Positions 56,901-64,000 of a stretch of 64,000 nucleotides of DNA are shown here, one piece after another. Where the stretch lies: contig NZ_NPZB01000001.1 of NCBI RefSeq assembly GCF_002895945.1, positions 697,501 to 761,500 on the forward strand, given 5' to 3'. The notes under the pieces are model-generated. The model did no database searches. It was not told the DNA's origin and worked only from the letters and a program-made list of their open reading frames with translations. The stretch is from Solilutibacter silvestris. Its GTDB lineage: Bacteria > Pseudomonadota > Gammaproteobacteria > Xanthomonadales > Xanthomonadaceae. Within the stretch, counting starts at the first letter, position 1, and each line of letters starts with the position of its first letter. A program made the translations under genes and the position numbers.

Positions 56901-59900
56901 GGAGATCGAATGTCCCCACAATCCCGACTGTCCGCGCCGGTTCTGCATCAGCACCGCATGGTCGGCGCGCAACAGCGGATGCGCGTAAATCATCAGTCCC
57001 GCCAGGCGCTCGTACAACTGCGCGTCGGCTTGCGAGGCATTGATCTGGCGACGCACCACCTGGCTATGGGTCCAGGCCAGATCGAAGCCGCGATCCGCCA
57101 GCCGCCGGTCGCGGTATTTGTCGATCAGCGCGGTGCAGGCATCGCGGTTTTCGCCGACGCCGGTGACCATGTCGATCATCGCGGTCTGTTCCGGGGCCAG
57201 GGTGATGCGGCAGCGGATCGCCACGATCGGATCCAGCACCGAGCCGGCGGTGTCGGACAACGCCTCGCGTGCGGACATCGCCTGCGGCGTGCGTGGCGTG
57301 TTGCCGCGGCCGAGGAAGCGCGCGCGGTCGGTCTCGTAGGAAATCGCATCGATGTCGACGTCGTGCGCGGCGACCAGGTGGAACATCCACGGCGGCACTT
57401 CGTCGTGCGAACGCGGGCGCCGGGTGCACAACAAGGCCTGCTTGTCGCGCGCGATCTCGGTTTGCACGAACAGGTTGCTGAAGGCCGGATGCAATTCGTC
57501 GGAGATCGCGGGGGCCAGCACCACTTCGGCATAGGTGGTGATCTCGAGGGTGCGGGCACGACGCGACCGGTTGCGCACCGTGAGCCGGCGCAATTCGATG
57601 TCGTCCTCGGCGGAAATCGCGATTTCCATGTGCGTTTCATAGCCGAGCTTGCGTCCGCGGAATTCGGCCTTGGCGCCGGAGAAGATCGCCTCGTAGTGAT
57701 CCACCGGCACGCAGGTCGGCTGGTGCGCGGCCGACCAGTATTCGCCGCTGTCGACATCGCGCAGGTAGCAGAAGCTGCCCCAGTTGTCGCGGGTGCCGTC
57801 TTCGCGCCAGCGCGTCACGGCCATGTCACGCAAACGACTGTAGCCACCGCCCGCACTGGTCAACAGCGCGTGATAGCGGCCGTTGGACAGCATCTGCACC
57901 GAGGGTCGCGCCGCATCGGGGTTGTGGAACACCCGCAACCGCATCTCGGCCGCGCGCGGGGCGGCGCGCGCGGTCGCTTCGGCTTCGTGTGGATGGAACA
58001 CGCCGGTGCGCGGGATGCGTTCCTGCAGCAGCAGCAACGTGGCCTGGAATTGGGCGTCGGCCATGAAGCGCGCCTGCATCGGCTGGTCGCGCAGCAGATA
58101 GTCCAGGGCCAGCAAGCCCATGCCCTGGTGATGGGCCATGAACGAGCGCACGAGCGCATGGTCCTGCCCGCGCGGCACCCGGCCCGGGGTGTAATCGATC
58201 GCTTCGTACATGCCGTAGCGGCCGCCGAAGCCCAGCGTCGTCAGCCGCTGCAGGTTCTGGCACGCCGCTTCCGGCGCCACCATCAGCGCCATCATGCTGG
58301 CGTAGGGTGCGATCACCAGATCCTGGCCCAGTCCGCGCTTCAAACCCAGGCCCGGCACGCCGAAGGCGCGGTACTGATAGTTCATCCGCGCATCGACGGT
58401 GTTGTAGCCGGACTCGGAAATGCCCCAGGGCACGCCGCGGCGGCCGCCGAAATGGATCTGCGCTTCCACCGCGTGTTGCGAGGTCTGGTCCAGCAAGGTG
58501 TCCGGGTAACTCGGCATCACCAATTGCGGCATCAGGTACTCGAACATCGAGCCGCTCCACGACAGCAGCGTGGCATCTCCGTCGACTTCGGTCAGCAGGC
58601 GGCCCAGCGCAAACCAGCTTTCCTGCGGCAACTGCCCCTGGGCGATGGCGACGAAACTGCACAAGCGCGCTTCGGAGGCGAGCAGGTCGTAATGGCCGGC
58701 ATCCAGCCGACGCTCGTCGACGTTGTAGCCAATCGACAGCAGGTTGCGTGCGCGGTCGTAGAGGAAGTCGTATTCCATCAGCGAGAACTGGCCGGCGACA
58801 TGGGCGAGGCGTTCGAGTTCCTCGATCCGCGCGCTGGCCCGCGTCTTCGCCAGCAGGTCATCGGCTTGCGTGCGCAGCATGTGCAGGGTCGGCATCGGTG
58901 CGTCGGCCATTGCCTGCGCCGATCCGGTATCCGCGCCGGCGTCGAGTGCCGGGATCAGGAAACGCAATTCCTCGCTGGCGCCGCGACAGGCATCGAGCAA
59001 CGACGCCGGCCAATGTGGTTCCGCTGCGATGTCGGTGGTCATCGGCGGTGCGGGCCACGCCGAGGCGATCGCGTCGGCGTGGGTGGCCAGCAGGTCCAGC
59101 GCGCGTTGCATCTGTCTTGGTGACGCCGGCGCCTGCGCCCGCACTCCATCGAGTCGCTCGCGGAACGCGGCGATCGCGGCGTCCAGTTCGATGTTGTCGA
59201 TGCCGCTTGCGCGCCGCGCTTCCTCCAGCACGCCAAGGGTGTCCGCCAGACCGTCGAACGTGGCGCGGGCCACGATCGGTTCATCCACCATCGCCAGCAA
59301 GCCCTGGCGCAGCGTCAACAGGTGGCCGGCCAGGTTGCCGCTGTCGACGGTGGAAATGTAGTGCGGGGGCAGTGGTTGCAGGGTTTCGGTGTCGTACCAG
59401 TTGTAGAAGTGTCCGCGATGCCGCGCGAGTTTTTCCAGCGTGTCGAATACCTGCCGGGTGCGCGTCATCAATCCGCCCAACTGCAGATAGCCGAAGTCCC
59501 AGGCCGACAGGTTGGCCAGCAGCGACAAACCGATGTTGGTCGGCGACGTGCGGTGCGCGATCACCAGTCCGGGATGTTCCTGGAAATTGTCCGGCGGGAG
59601 CCAATGGTCTTCGGCACGGACGAAGGTTTCGAAGAACGCCCAGGTGCGGCGCGCCAGTCGCCCGAGGAACACACGTTGCGCGGGCGCGAGTTGCGTGCGG
59701 CGCCGATCCGGCGGTCGGCCCAGCCACGCCATCAGCGCCGGCGACGCGAACCACAGCGCCAGGATCGGCGCGGCCACCCGCAGCGCCGGCGGATTGGATG
59801 CCAGCAACAACACGACAATGGCGAGCGCCGACACTGGTGCGAACCACATGCTGCGCAGTTCGGCGCCGTTGTGACCGCCCAGGCCGCGCTCCACTTCGCT

Positions 59901-62729
59901 GGAGGGATTCCATTGCAACAGGTGGCGATGGCTGATCGCCAATCGCCACAACGTGCGCGTGATCGCGCCGAGGCTGAAGAACGCTTCGTAGGGCAGGCAG
60001 GCCAGCGTCACCGCGGCTCGTCGCAGTTGCAGCGTGCAGGATTCCAGCACCTGCAGCAGATGCGTTTCCAGCGCCATGTCCGCGGGCTTGGCGAAGACAT
60101 CGCGCAACGCCGGCACCAGGACCGGCAGCAGCAACAGGCACAGCAGCCACGCGGTCCATGTCAGCGCTTGCGGCACCAGCGCCCATCCGATCACGAACAG
60201 TGCGGTCGTCGCCACCGGCACCAGGCTGCGGCGCAGATTGTCGAGCAGTTTGCCGCGCGACAGCCATGACAACGGATTGCGTTCCATGCCGCCCTCGAGG
60301 CGCGGCACCCAGGGCAATAGCCAGGGCAACAGTTGCCAGTCGCCGCGGATCCAGCGGTAGCGCCGCTTCACGTCGAGTACGTAACGCGACGGATAGTCCT
60401 CGAACAGGCGCACGTCGCTGACCAGGCCTGCGCGCGCGTAACAGCCTTCCAGCAGGTCGTGGCTGAGGATCCGGTTTTCGGGGAAACGCCCGCGCAACGC
60501 GTGCTCGAACGCGTCCACGTCGTAGATGCCCTTGCCGACGAACGAGCCTTCGCCGAACAGGTCCTGGTAGACATCCGAGACCGTGCGCGTGTACGGATCG
60601 ATGCCGGGCTCGCTGCCGAACATGCGCGCGTAACGCGAGGTAACCCGGCCGCTCATGCTGCTGCCGACGCTGGGTTGCAGGATGCCGTAGCCGCGGGTGA
60701 CACGGCGCCGCCTCTCGTCGAAGCGCGCGCGATTCAGCGGATGGGCCACGGTGCCGACCAATTCGCGTGCCGCGTCGCGTGGCAGCTGCGTATCGGTATC
60801 GAGGGTGATGACGTAACGCACATTGGCCAGCGCATCGACATTGCCCACGATCCGCAGGAAGGCATCGCCATTGCCGTCGCGCAGAATCCGGTTGAGTGCG
60901 GCCAGCTTGCCGCGCTTGCGTTCTTTTCCCATCCACACGCCTTCGCGCGGATTCCACGTACGCGGCCGATGGAACAGGAAGAACGGACCGTCGCCCGATG
61001 CGGCATGCTCCAGCGCATAGCGGGCATTGAGTCGTTCGATCTGCCGCATCGCATGCTCGAGCAGTCCCTGATCAGCAGGGAGGGTGGGGGCGCCGGCATC
61101 GAGGAAATCGGTGAGGAGCGCGAAATGCAGATGCGCATCGCGGTTGGCGAGAAAGCGCACCTCCAGGCCTTCGACCAGGGCATCGATGCCGTCCATGCTG
61201 CCGAGCATGCTCGGGACCACGACCAAGGTGGCCGCGCCGGCCGGGATTCCCTCGGAAAAATCCATGCGTGGCAGGGGTTGTGGTCGCACCAGCACGGTCG
61301 CCAGCCAGTTCACCAGTGCAATACCCAGTTCGCTGAAGGCGATGACGCCCAGCACGCCGATCAGCCACAGCCAGCGCCACTCGATCCGGTCGGCGCTGGC
61401 CTGCGCGACCAGCATCCAGGTGAATCCGCCAGCCACCAGGGCGATCGGCAGCAGATAGAACGGCAATGGCACGCGGCGCGGCCGCATGCGCAGCGGCGTG
61501 CGCGCGCCCTCCAGGGCGGAAACAGCGGCCCTGGTTTCGGCAATGCCGTCGTCCACCAGGTAGTAGCCCACGTGCGAGCGGATCGTACGCGTGGCGCCAT
61601 GCGCCTGCGCCAGCCGGAGCACGCAGCGCGCCACGTCCATCTCGTCGATTTCGGCGAGTCGCGCCAGCTTCTCGACCACATGCCGGTAGGCATCGCGGGT
61701 GCTGAAATCCATCGCCGCGTAGGTGTCCGCGGGATCCTCGCGCAGGACGTGGTCGACCAGGCTCATGTTCTCCACGAACTCGCGCCAGTCCATGTTGGCG
61801 AGGAAGCGCAGGCTGCCGATGCTGTTGCCGATCGATACCTGGTCGGCGGCTTGTTGCTGGCTTTCGGCGTGGACCAGATCCTCGATGCTGTGCCCGCTCT
61901 CGGCCACCCACTGTTCGATCCAGCTCATCGGCATGGCCAGCGCCGTGCTGCGACCGTGCACCCCGCGCGTCAGTTCCGCCACGAAGGCGCCGGTGACGGG
62001 CGGCTCGGAGCGCGCCATGTCCGCCACCACCAGCACGACGTTCTTGGGATCGGTTTCGGCGGTCTGGTTGAGCAGGTTAGCCCATTCGCCGGCCAGCTGA
62101 TGGTCGACGCCATCGCGCATGACGCGCACGGCCATGCGCCGCAGGTTCTCGATCAGCGCCAGTCGCAGCATGATCGGAATGGCCCACAACTCGCCCATCT
62201 TCAATGGCGATACCGATTGGTAGGCCACCACGAAGCGGCTGAGTGTTTCCTCGTCGATGCGGCCATCGCCGTGGGCGATCGCTTCCATGGCGAGGTCGTA
62301 AACGCGCGGCATGCCCGCCGATGGTCCGCTGCTCAGCGACGGCAATTCGCGACTGTAGCCTTTTGGCAGGTGTCGCCTGGCGGTGCGGATTTGTTCTTCG
62401 ATCAGATAGTAATTGTCGAGCAACCATTCGCCGGCTGGCGTGATCCGGATTTCTTCGCGGACCATCTTGGAAAGAAAAACGCTGGCGTCATCCAGCAGGC
62501 CTTCGTTCTCCTTCAGTCGTGACAACAGCAGATCCGGTTGCGGCTGCAGGTGCACGTGATGGCTGCGCGCCAGATCGCGGCCATGGGTTTCCATCTGTTC
62601 GGCGCTGAACAACTGGGCGCGCAAGGGCTGCTCGCTGCCCAAGGGCTTGCTGGTCGCGGCGCGCTGCCATCGCAGGATTTGCCTGCGCAAGCCCAGCCAA
62701 CGACCGAAGATGCGCCATGTAGTAGGCAT
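53946..62729 (-). CDS. Cyclic beta-1,2-glucan synthase (NdvB/ChvB type)
   Basis: 2927 residues in one open frame, close to NdvB (about 2830). The N-terminal third is helical with membrane segments near 430-475 and 850-950. Between them is a family 84 glycosyltransferase with TLDTDTQLP (Asp644/Asp646), [17 protein letters not shown] and [15 protein letters not shown] second part (about 1100-1650) resembles the GH189/GH144-like cyclising domain (YFNISE-type region, [25 protein letters not shown]). The C-terminal 1200 residues are a GH94-type phosphorylase domain set that adjusts chain length ([39 protein letters not shown]). It polymerises and cyclises UDP-glucose into periplasmic osmoregulated glucans. 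Confidence 0.9.
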   Translation of the reverse strand: MPTTWRIFGRWLGLRRQILRWQRAATSKPLGSEQPLRAQLFSAEQMETHGRDLARSHHVHLQPQPDLLLSRLKENEGLLDDASVFLSKMVREEIRITPAGEWLLDNYYLIEEQIRTARRHLPKGYSRELPSLSSGPSAGMPRVYDLAMEAIAHGDGRIDEETLSRFVVAYQSVSPLKMGELWAIPIMLRLALIENLRRMAVRVMRDGVDHQLAGEWANLLNQTAETDPKNVVLVVADMARSEPPVTGAFVAELTRGVHGRSTALAMPMSWIEQWVAESGHSIEDLVHAESQQQAADQVSIGNSIGSLRFLANMDWREFVENMSLVDHVLREDPADTYAAMDFSTRDAYRHVVEKLARLAEIDEMDVARCVLRLAQAHGATRTIRSHVGYYLVDDGIAETRAAVSALEGARTPLRMRPRRVPLPFYLLPIALVAGGFTWMLVAQASADRIEWRWLWLIGVLGVIAFSELGIALVNWLATVLVRPQPLPRMDFSEGIPAGAATLVVVPSMLGSMDGIDALVEGLEVRFLANRDAHLHFALLTDFLDAGAPTLPADQGLLEHAMRQIERLNARYALEHAASGDGPFFLFHRPRTWNPREGVWMGKERKRGKLAALNRILRDGNGDAFLRIVGNVDALANVRYVITLDTDTQLPRDAARELVGTVAHPLNRARFDERRRRVTRGYGILQPSVGSSMSGRVTSRYARMFGSEPGIDPYTRTVSDVYQDLFGEGSFVGKGIYDVDAFEHALRGRFPENRILSHDLLEGCYARAGLVSDVRLFEDYPSRYVLDVKRRYRWIRGDWQLLPWLLPWVPRLEGGMERNPLSWLSRGKLLDNLRRSLVPVATTALFVIGWALVPQALTWTAWLLCLLLLPVLVPALRDVFAKPADMALETHLLQVLESCTLQLRRAAVTLACLPYEAFFSLGAITRTLWRLAISHRHLLQWNPSSEVERGLGGHNGAELRSMWFAPVSALAIVVLLLASNPPALRVAAPILALWFASPALMAWLGRPPDRRRTQLAPAQRVFLGRLARRTWAFFETFVRAEDHWLPPDNFQEHPGLVIAHRTSPTNIGLSLLANLSAWDFGYLQLGGLMTRTRQVFDTLEKLARHRGHFYNWYDTETLQPLPPHYISTVDSGNLAGHLLTLRQGLLAMVDEPIVARATFDGLADTLGVLEEARRASGIDNIELDAAIAAFRERLDGVRAQAPASPRQMQRALDLLATHADAIASAWPAPPMTTDIAAEPHWPASLLDACRGASEELRFLIPALDAGADTGSAQAMADAPMPTLHMLRTQADDLLAKTRASARIEELERLAHVAGQFSLMEYDFLYDRARNLLSIGYNVDERRLDAGHYDLLASEARLCSFVAIAQGQLPQESWFALGRLLTEVDGDATLLSWSGSMFEYLMPQLVMPSYPDTLLDQTSQHAVEAQIHFGGRRGVPWGISESGYNTVDARMNYQYRAFGVPGLGLKRGLGQDLVIAPYASMMALMVAPEAACQNLQRLTTLGFGGRYGMYEAIDYTPGRVPRGQDHALVRSFMAHHQGMGLLALDYLLRDQPMQARFMADAQFQATLLLLQERIPRTGVFHPHEAEATARAAPRAAEMRLRVFHNPDAARPSVQMLSNGRYHALLTSAGGGYSRLRDMAVTRWREDGTRDNWGSFCYLRDVDSGEYWSAAHQPTCVPVDHYEAIFSGAKAEFRGRKLGYETHMEIAISAEDDIELRRLTVRNRSRRARTLEITTYAEVVLAPAISDELHPAFSNLFVQTEIARDKQALLCTRRPRSHDEVPPWMFHLVAAHDVDIDAISYETDRARFLGRGNTPRTPQAMSAREALSDTAGSVLDPIVAIRCRITLAPEQTAMIDMVTGVGENRDACTALIDKYRDRRLADRGFDLAWTHSQVVRRQINASQADAQLYERLAGLMIYAHPLLRADHAVLMQNRRGQSGLWGHSISGDLPIVLVQIADAANIELVRQMVQAHAYWRLKGLNVDLVIWNEDQAGYRQQLQEQILGLVSAGPEGNVLDRPGGIFVRPAQQISQEDRVLLQTVARVIISDQRGTLAAQVGKHLPPERKIPLLFADGVPALAESPPVADAGVPGLPPKMQSMGNDLWPFEAVSDDFLFDNGMGAFSADGREYVIVLREGAPTPAPWANVMANPKLGSVVSESAPGYTWFENAHEFRLTPWHDDPVADTGGEAFYLRDEDTGRTWSPMPLPRRGSGAYRTRHGFGYSVYEHVEDGIASELWVYVALEDAVKFSVLKLRNLSGRARKLSATGYVEWVLGDLRAKTQMHVFSELDGASGALIARNPYNTEFTGRAAFFDADGGACTDGRRRSFTADRTEFIGRNGSLSDPAAMRNERLSGKLGVGLDPCAAIQIPITLAADQATEVVFRLGMGTDYHNAARLAHATQGSDAAHDALDGVRIHWRETLGAVRVSTPDASVDALVNGWLLYQTLACRYVARSGYYQSGGAFGFRDQLQDTMATVHAKPALTRQHLLLCAAHQFPEGDVLHWWHPPHDRGVRTRCSDDYLWLPLAACRYLQVTGDTSVLDERVRFIEGRPLNPDEESYYDLPVASSIERSFYDHCVVALKRGSELLGARGLPLIGSGDWNDGMNRVGEGGRGESVWLGFFLYDTLVRYSEVALARNDPSFATFCTESAGALRANLEAHAWDGEWYRRAWFDDGAPLGSIDSDECRIDSISQSWSVLSGAADPMRAMQAMASLDKHLVKREAGLIQLLEPPFDKTPHDPGYIRGYVPGVRENGGQYTHAAVWSAMAFAQLGDRDKAWELAGMINPIHHAADAAAAQLYKVEPYVLAADVYGVAPHVGRGGWTWYTGSAGWMYRLLTESLLGLHRQGQRVSLRPCIPADWPGYTLQYRYGQSMYLIRVRQTDGGEVQLSVDGNVQPEFAFELVDDQSIHHVDAIWPRPSPQATVSAAMPRNA

Positions 62730-62828
62730 TTACATGGAACAACCATGAAGCCGATAAGCATTGAATCATTGCATTCGCAATGGAAGCAGGTTGTGAAGTC
62801 CTGCTGGTTTGCGATGGCACGGGCGGCA

Positions 62829-63317
62829 TCAGCCCGCTAGCGACTTCACGAACATCGCCGCGACCGCTTCCAGTCCGCGTTGGTCTTCTTCGTCGAAACG
62901 CGCCGTTTCCGGGCTGTCGAGATCGAGCACGCCGATCAACGCTCCATCGGCGGCGACCAGCGGCACCACCAACTCCGAACGCGAGGCCGAATCGCAGGCG
63001 ATGTGGCCGGGGAAGGCGTGGACGTCTTCGACGCGTTGAGTGGTGCGGGTATGCGCGGCGGTGCCACACACGCCCTTGTCGAGCGGGATGCGCACGCAGG
63101 CCGGCAACCCCTGGAACGGCCCGACCACCAGTTCGCTGCCATCGTGGAAATAGAAGCCGGCCCAGTTGAGCGACGGCAGCGCGTGGTAGATCAGCGCCGA
63201 GAGATTCGCGGCATTGGCGATGCGGTCGCGCTCGCCGTGGAGCAGGGCTTCGGCCTGTTCCAGTAGCTGCGCATACTGTTCCGGCTTGCTGCCGGCGAGG
63301 GTGGTGGCGGTGAACAT
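62829..63317 (-). CDS. msrC: Free methionine-(R)-sulfoxide reductase (GAF domain)
   Basis: 162 residues from the ATG at 63317; a GTG at 63323 would add two. A single GAF domain with three Cys at positions matching fRMsr: Cys74 in LPACVRIPL, Cys84 in KGVCGTAAHT and Cys108 in HIACDSASRSE. The enzyme reduces free methionine-R-sulfoxide using thioredoxin in the cytoplasm. The active-site Cys and supporting Cys are complete, so it should be active. It is divergent from bioD, 44 bases between starts. A regulatory GAF protein is less likely given the Cys set. Confidence 0.9.
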   Translation of the reverse strand: MFTATTLAGSKPEQYAQLLEQAEALLHGERDRIANAANLSALIYHALPSLNWAGFYFHDGSELVVGPFQGLPACVRIPLDKGVCGTAAHTRTTQRVEDVHAFPGHIACDSASRSELVVPLVAADGALIGVLDLDSPETARFDEEDQRGLEAVAAMFVKSLAG

Positions 63318-63360
63318 GGCCACAGTTTATCGCGCCCGACTTCTGGTGATAATGAAAGGA

Positions 63361-63993
63361 ATGAATCCACTGCCCCGCAATTGTTATGTCACCGGCACCG
63401 ATACCGGCATCGGCAAGACCCATGCCTCGGCGTGGATGCTGCGCCAACTCGCGCTGGAAGGTCGCCGCGTCGTTGGCATGAAGCCGGTCGCCAGCGGTTG
63501 CGCTTGGCGCGATGGCGAGTGGCGCAGCGAAGATGCCGAAGCGTTGATCGCCGCAGCGAACGTGACGGCGGCGTATGCCGACATCAACCCCTATGCGCTG
63601 GAACTGCCGTTGGCCCCGGAATTGGCTGCGCGCGCTGCCGGTGTCGTCATCGATCCGATCAACATCGTCTCGGCGCACTACCGCCTGATGCAGCAGGCCG
63701 ACAGCGTGGTGGTGGAAGGCGTCGGCGGTTGGCTGGCGCCGTTGATGCCGATGCTCGAACAATCGGAACTGGTGCGTTCGCTCAACCTGCCGGTGGTGAT
63801 GGTGGTGGGCCTGCGCCTCGGTTGCGTGCATCAGGCACGTGCCACCGCACGCGCCATCCTCGGCGATGGCTGCGAACTGGTCGGCTGGATTGGCAACAGC
63901 ATCGATCCGGCGATGACGCATCGCGACGACAACATCGCCATCCTCGATCGCGTGTTGCCGGTGCCGCGGCTGGCCGTGCTGGAGTGGCAATGA
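63361..63993 (+). CDS. bioD: Dethiobiotin synthetase
   Basis: 210 residues from the ATG at 63361 (MNPLPRNCYVTGTDTGIGKT), with AAAGGA upstream; an ATG at 63352 is in frame. The P-loop GTDTGIGKT, GMKPVASG, VVVEGVGGWLAPL and VVGLRLGCVHQA are the conserved motifs. It forms the ureido ring of dethiobiotin from 7,8-diaminopelargonate, CO2 and ATP. Other bio genes are not visible; the next gene may overlap its stop (ATGA at 63990-63993). Confidence 0.95.
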   Translation: MNPLPRNCYVTGTDTGIGKTHASAWMLRQLALEGRRVVGMKPVASGCAWRDGEWRSEDAEALIAAANVTAAYADINPYALELPLAPELAARAAGVVIDPINIVSAHYRLMQQADSVVVEGVGGWLAPLMPMLEQSELVRSLNLPVVMVVGLRLGCVHQARATARAILGDGCELVGWIGNSIDPAMTHRDDNIAILDRVLPVPRLAVLEWQ

Positions 63994-64000
63994 CCACGGC
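63990..64000 (+). CDS. Possible start of a downstream gene overlapping bioD
   Basis: ATGACCACGGC begins with an ATG that overlaps the bioD stop as ATGA, the arrangement typical of coupled genes. Only three complete codons (Met-Thr-Thr) and part of a fourth are visible, so nothing can be said about the product, and the start itself is not proven. Confidence 0.3.

Noticed and set aside
55146-59123. A 1325-codon open frame on the plus strand inside the glucan synthase gene
   Set aside because: It is antisense to a well-supported domain protein and its translation is Arg/His/Val/Gly-rich without motifs. Long antisense frames are common in GC-rich genes because stop codons are rare in that frame.
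62812-62840. Terminator hairpin at the end of the msrC gene
   Set aside because: CGGGC and GCCCG arms with a 7-base loop exist, but they overlap the end of the gene and no T-tract follows.

Overview
The window is one stretch of a high-GC bacterial chromosome, with dense genes, short gaps and GC-ending codons. Several traits suggest a gammaproteobacterium of the Xanthomonadales (Lysobacteraceae/Xanthomonadaceae; a Lysobacter, Luteimonas or Thermomonas relative): a dihydrolipoyl dehydrogenase with its own lipoyl domain, an AtpI-led atp operon followed by glmU, a DUF3297 gene, small secreted CRDAKGKF proteins and a GalNAc locus with a TonB-dependent receptor. The assignment rests on gene content only. 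I saw no rRNA, tRNA, CRISPR array or insertion sequence. No gene-free stretch exceeds 300 bases; the longest is the 274-base divergent region 41262-41535.

Layout. 1-5131: partial M28 peptidase, an exported protein, DUF3297, L,D-transpeptidase with an M23 peptidase, then RsmC-like and RsuA-like rRNA modification enzymes. 5142-11940: DUF1415, YajQ, a small membrane protein, PDH E2, an MscS channel, lipoyl-E3 and an Asp/Glu racemase. 12028-13659: exported amidohydrolase and a small repeat-bearing secreted protein. 13816-20972: complete ATP synthase operon atpIBEFHAGDC with a recognisable promoter and terminator. 20978-22911: GtrA protein and glmU. 22895-32733: an eight-gene minus-strand module (adaptor, ABC ATPase, four permeases, NtrC-type regulator, NtrB/NtrY-type kinase) preceded by a near-consensus sigma-54 promoter and an inverted-repeat cluster that could be the enhancer. 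32859-34691: glmS.

34756-45793 is a catabolic locus for N-acetylgalactosamine. A GH31 enzyme with discoidin-like and NPCBM domains and a TonB-dependent receptor run one way; agaS, a ROK sugar kinase (agaK), a GatZ/KbaZ/AgaZ protein and a DeoR-family regulator (agaR) run the other. Together they suggest release of GalNAc from glycans, uptake, phosphorylation, deamination/isomerisation and aldol cleavage. GalNAc-6-P deacetylase, tagatose-6-P kinase and the inner-membrane permease are not in the window.

45810-53939 is a defence island: a full Wadjet (JetABCD) anti-plasmid condensin operon with overlapping genes, an uncharacterised upstream protein that looks like a diverged sigma factor, and a divergent Phd/VapC-type toxin-antitoxin pair with a palindromic operator. 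53946-62729 is a single 2927-residue cyclic beta-1,2-glucan synthase. The window ends with a free-methionine-R-sulfoxide reductase, bioD and the first bases of another gene.

The most notable points are the apparently self-regulated sigma-54 ABC module with its duplicated permease pair, the GalNAc locus with a probable GH31 alpha-N-acetylgalactosaminidase, and the sigma-like gene in front of Wadjet.
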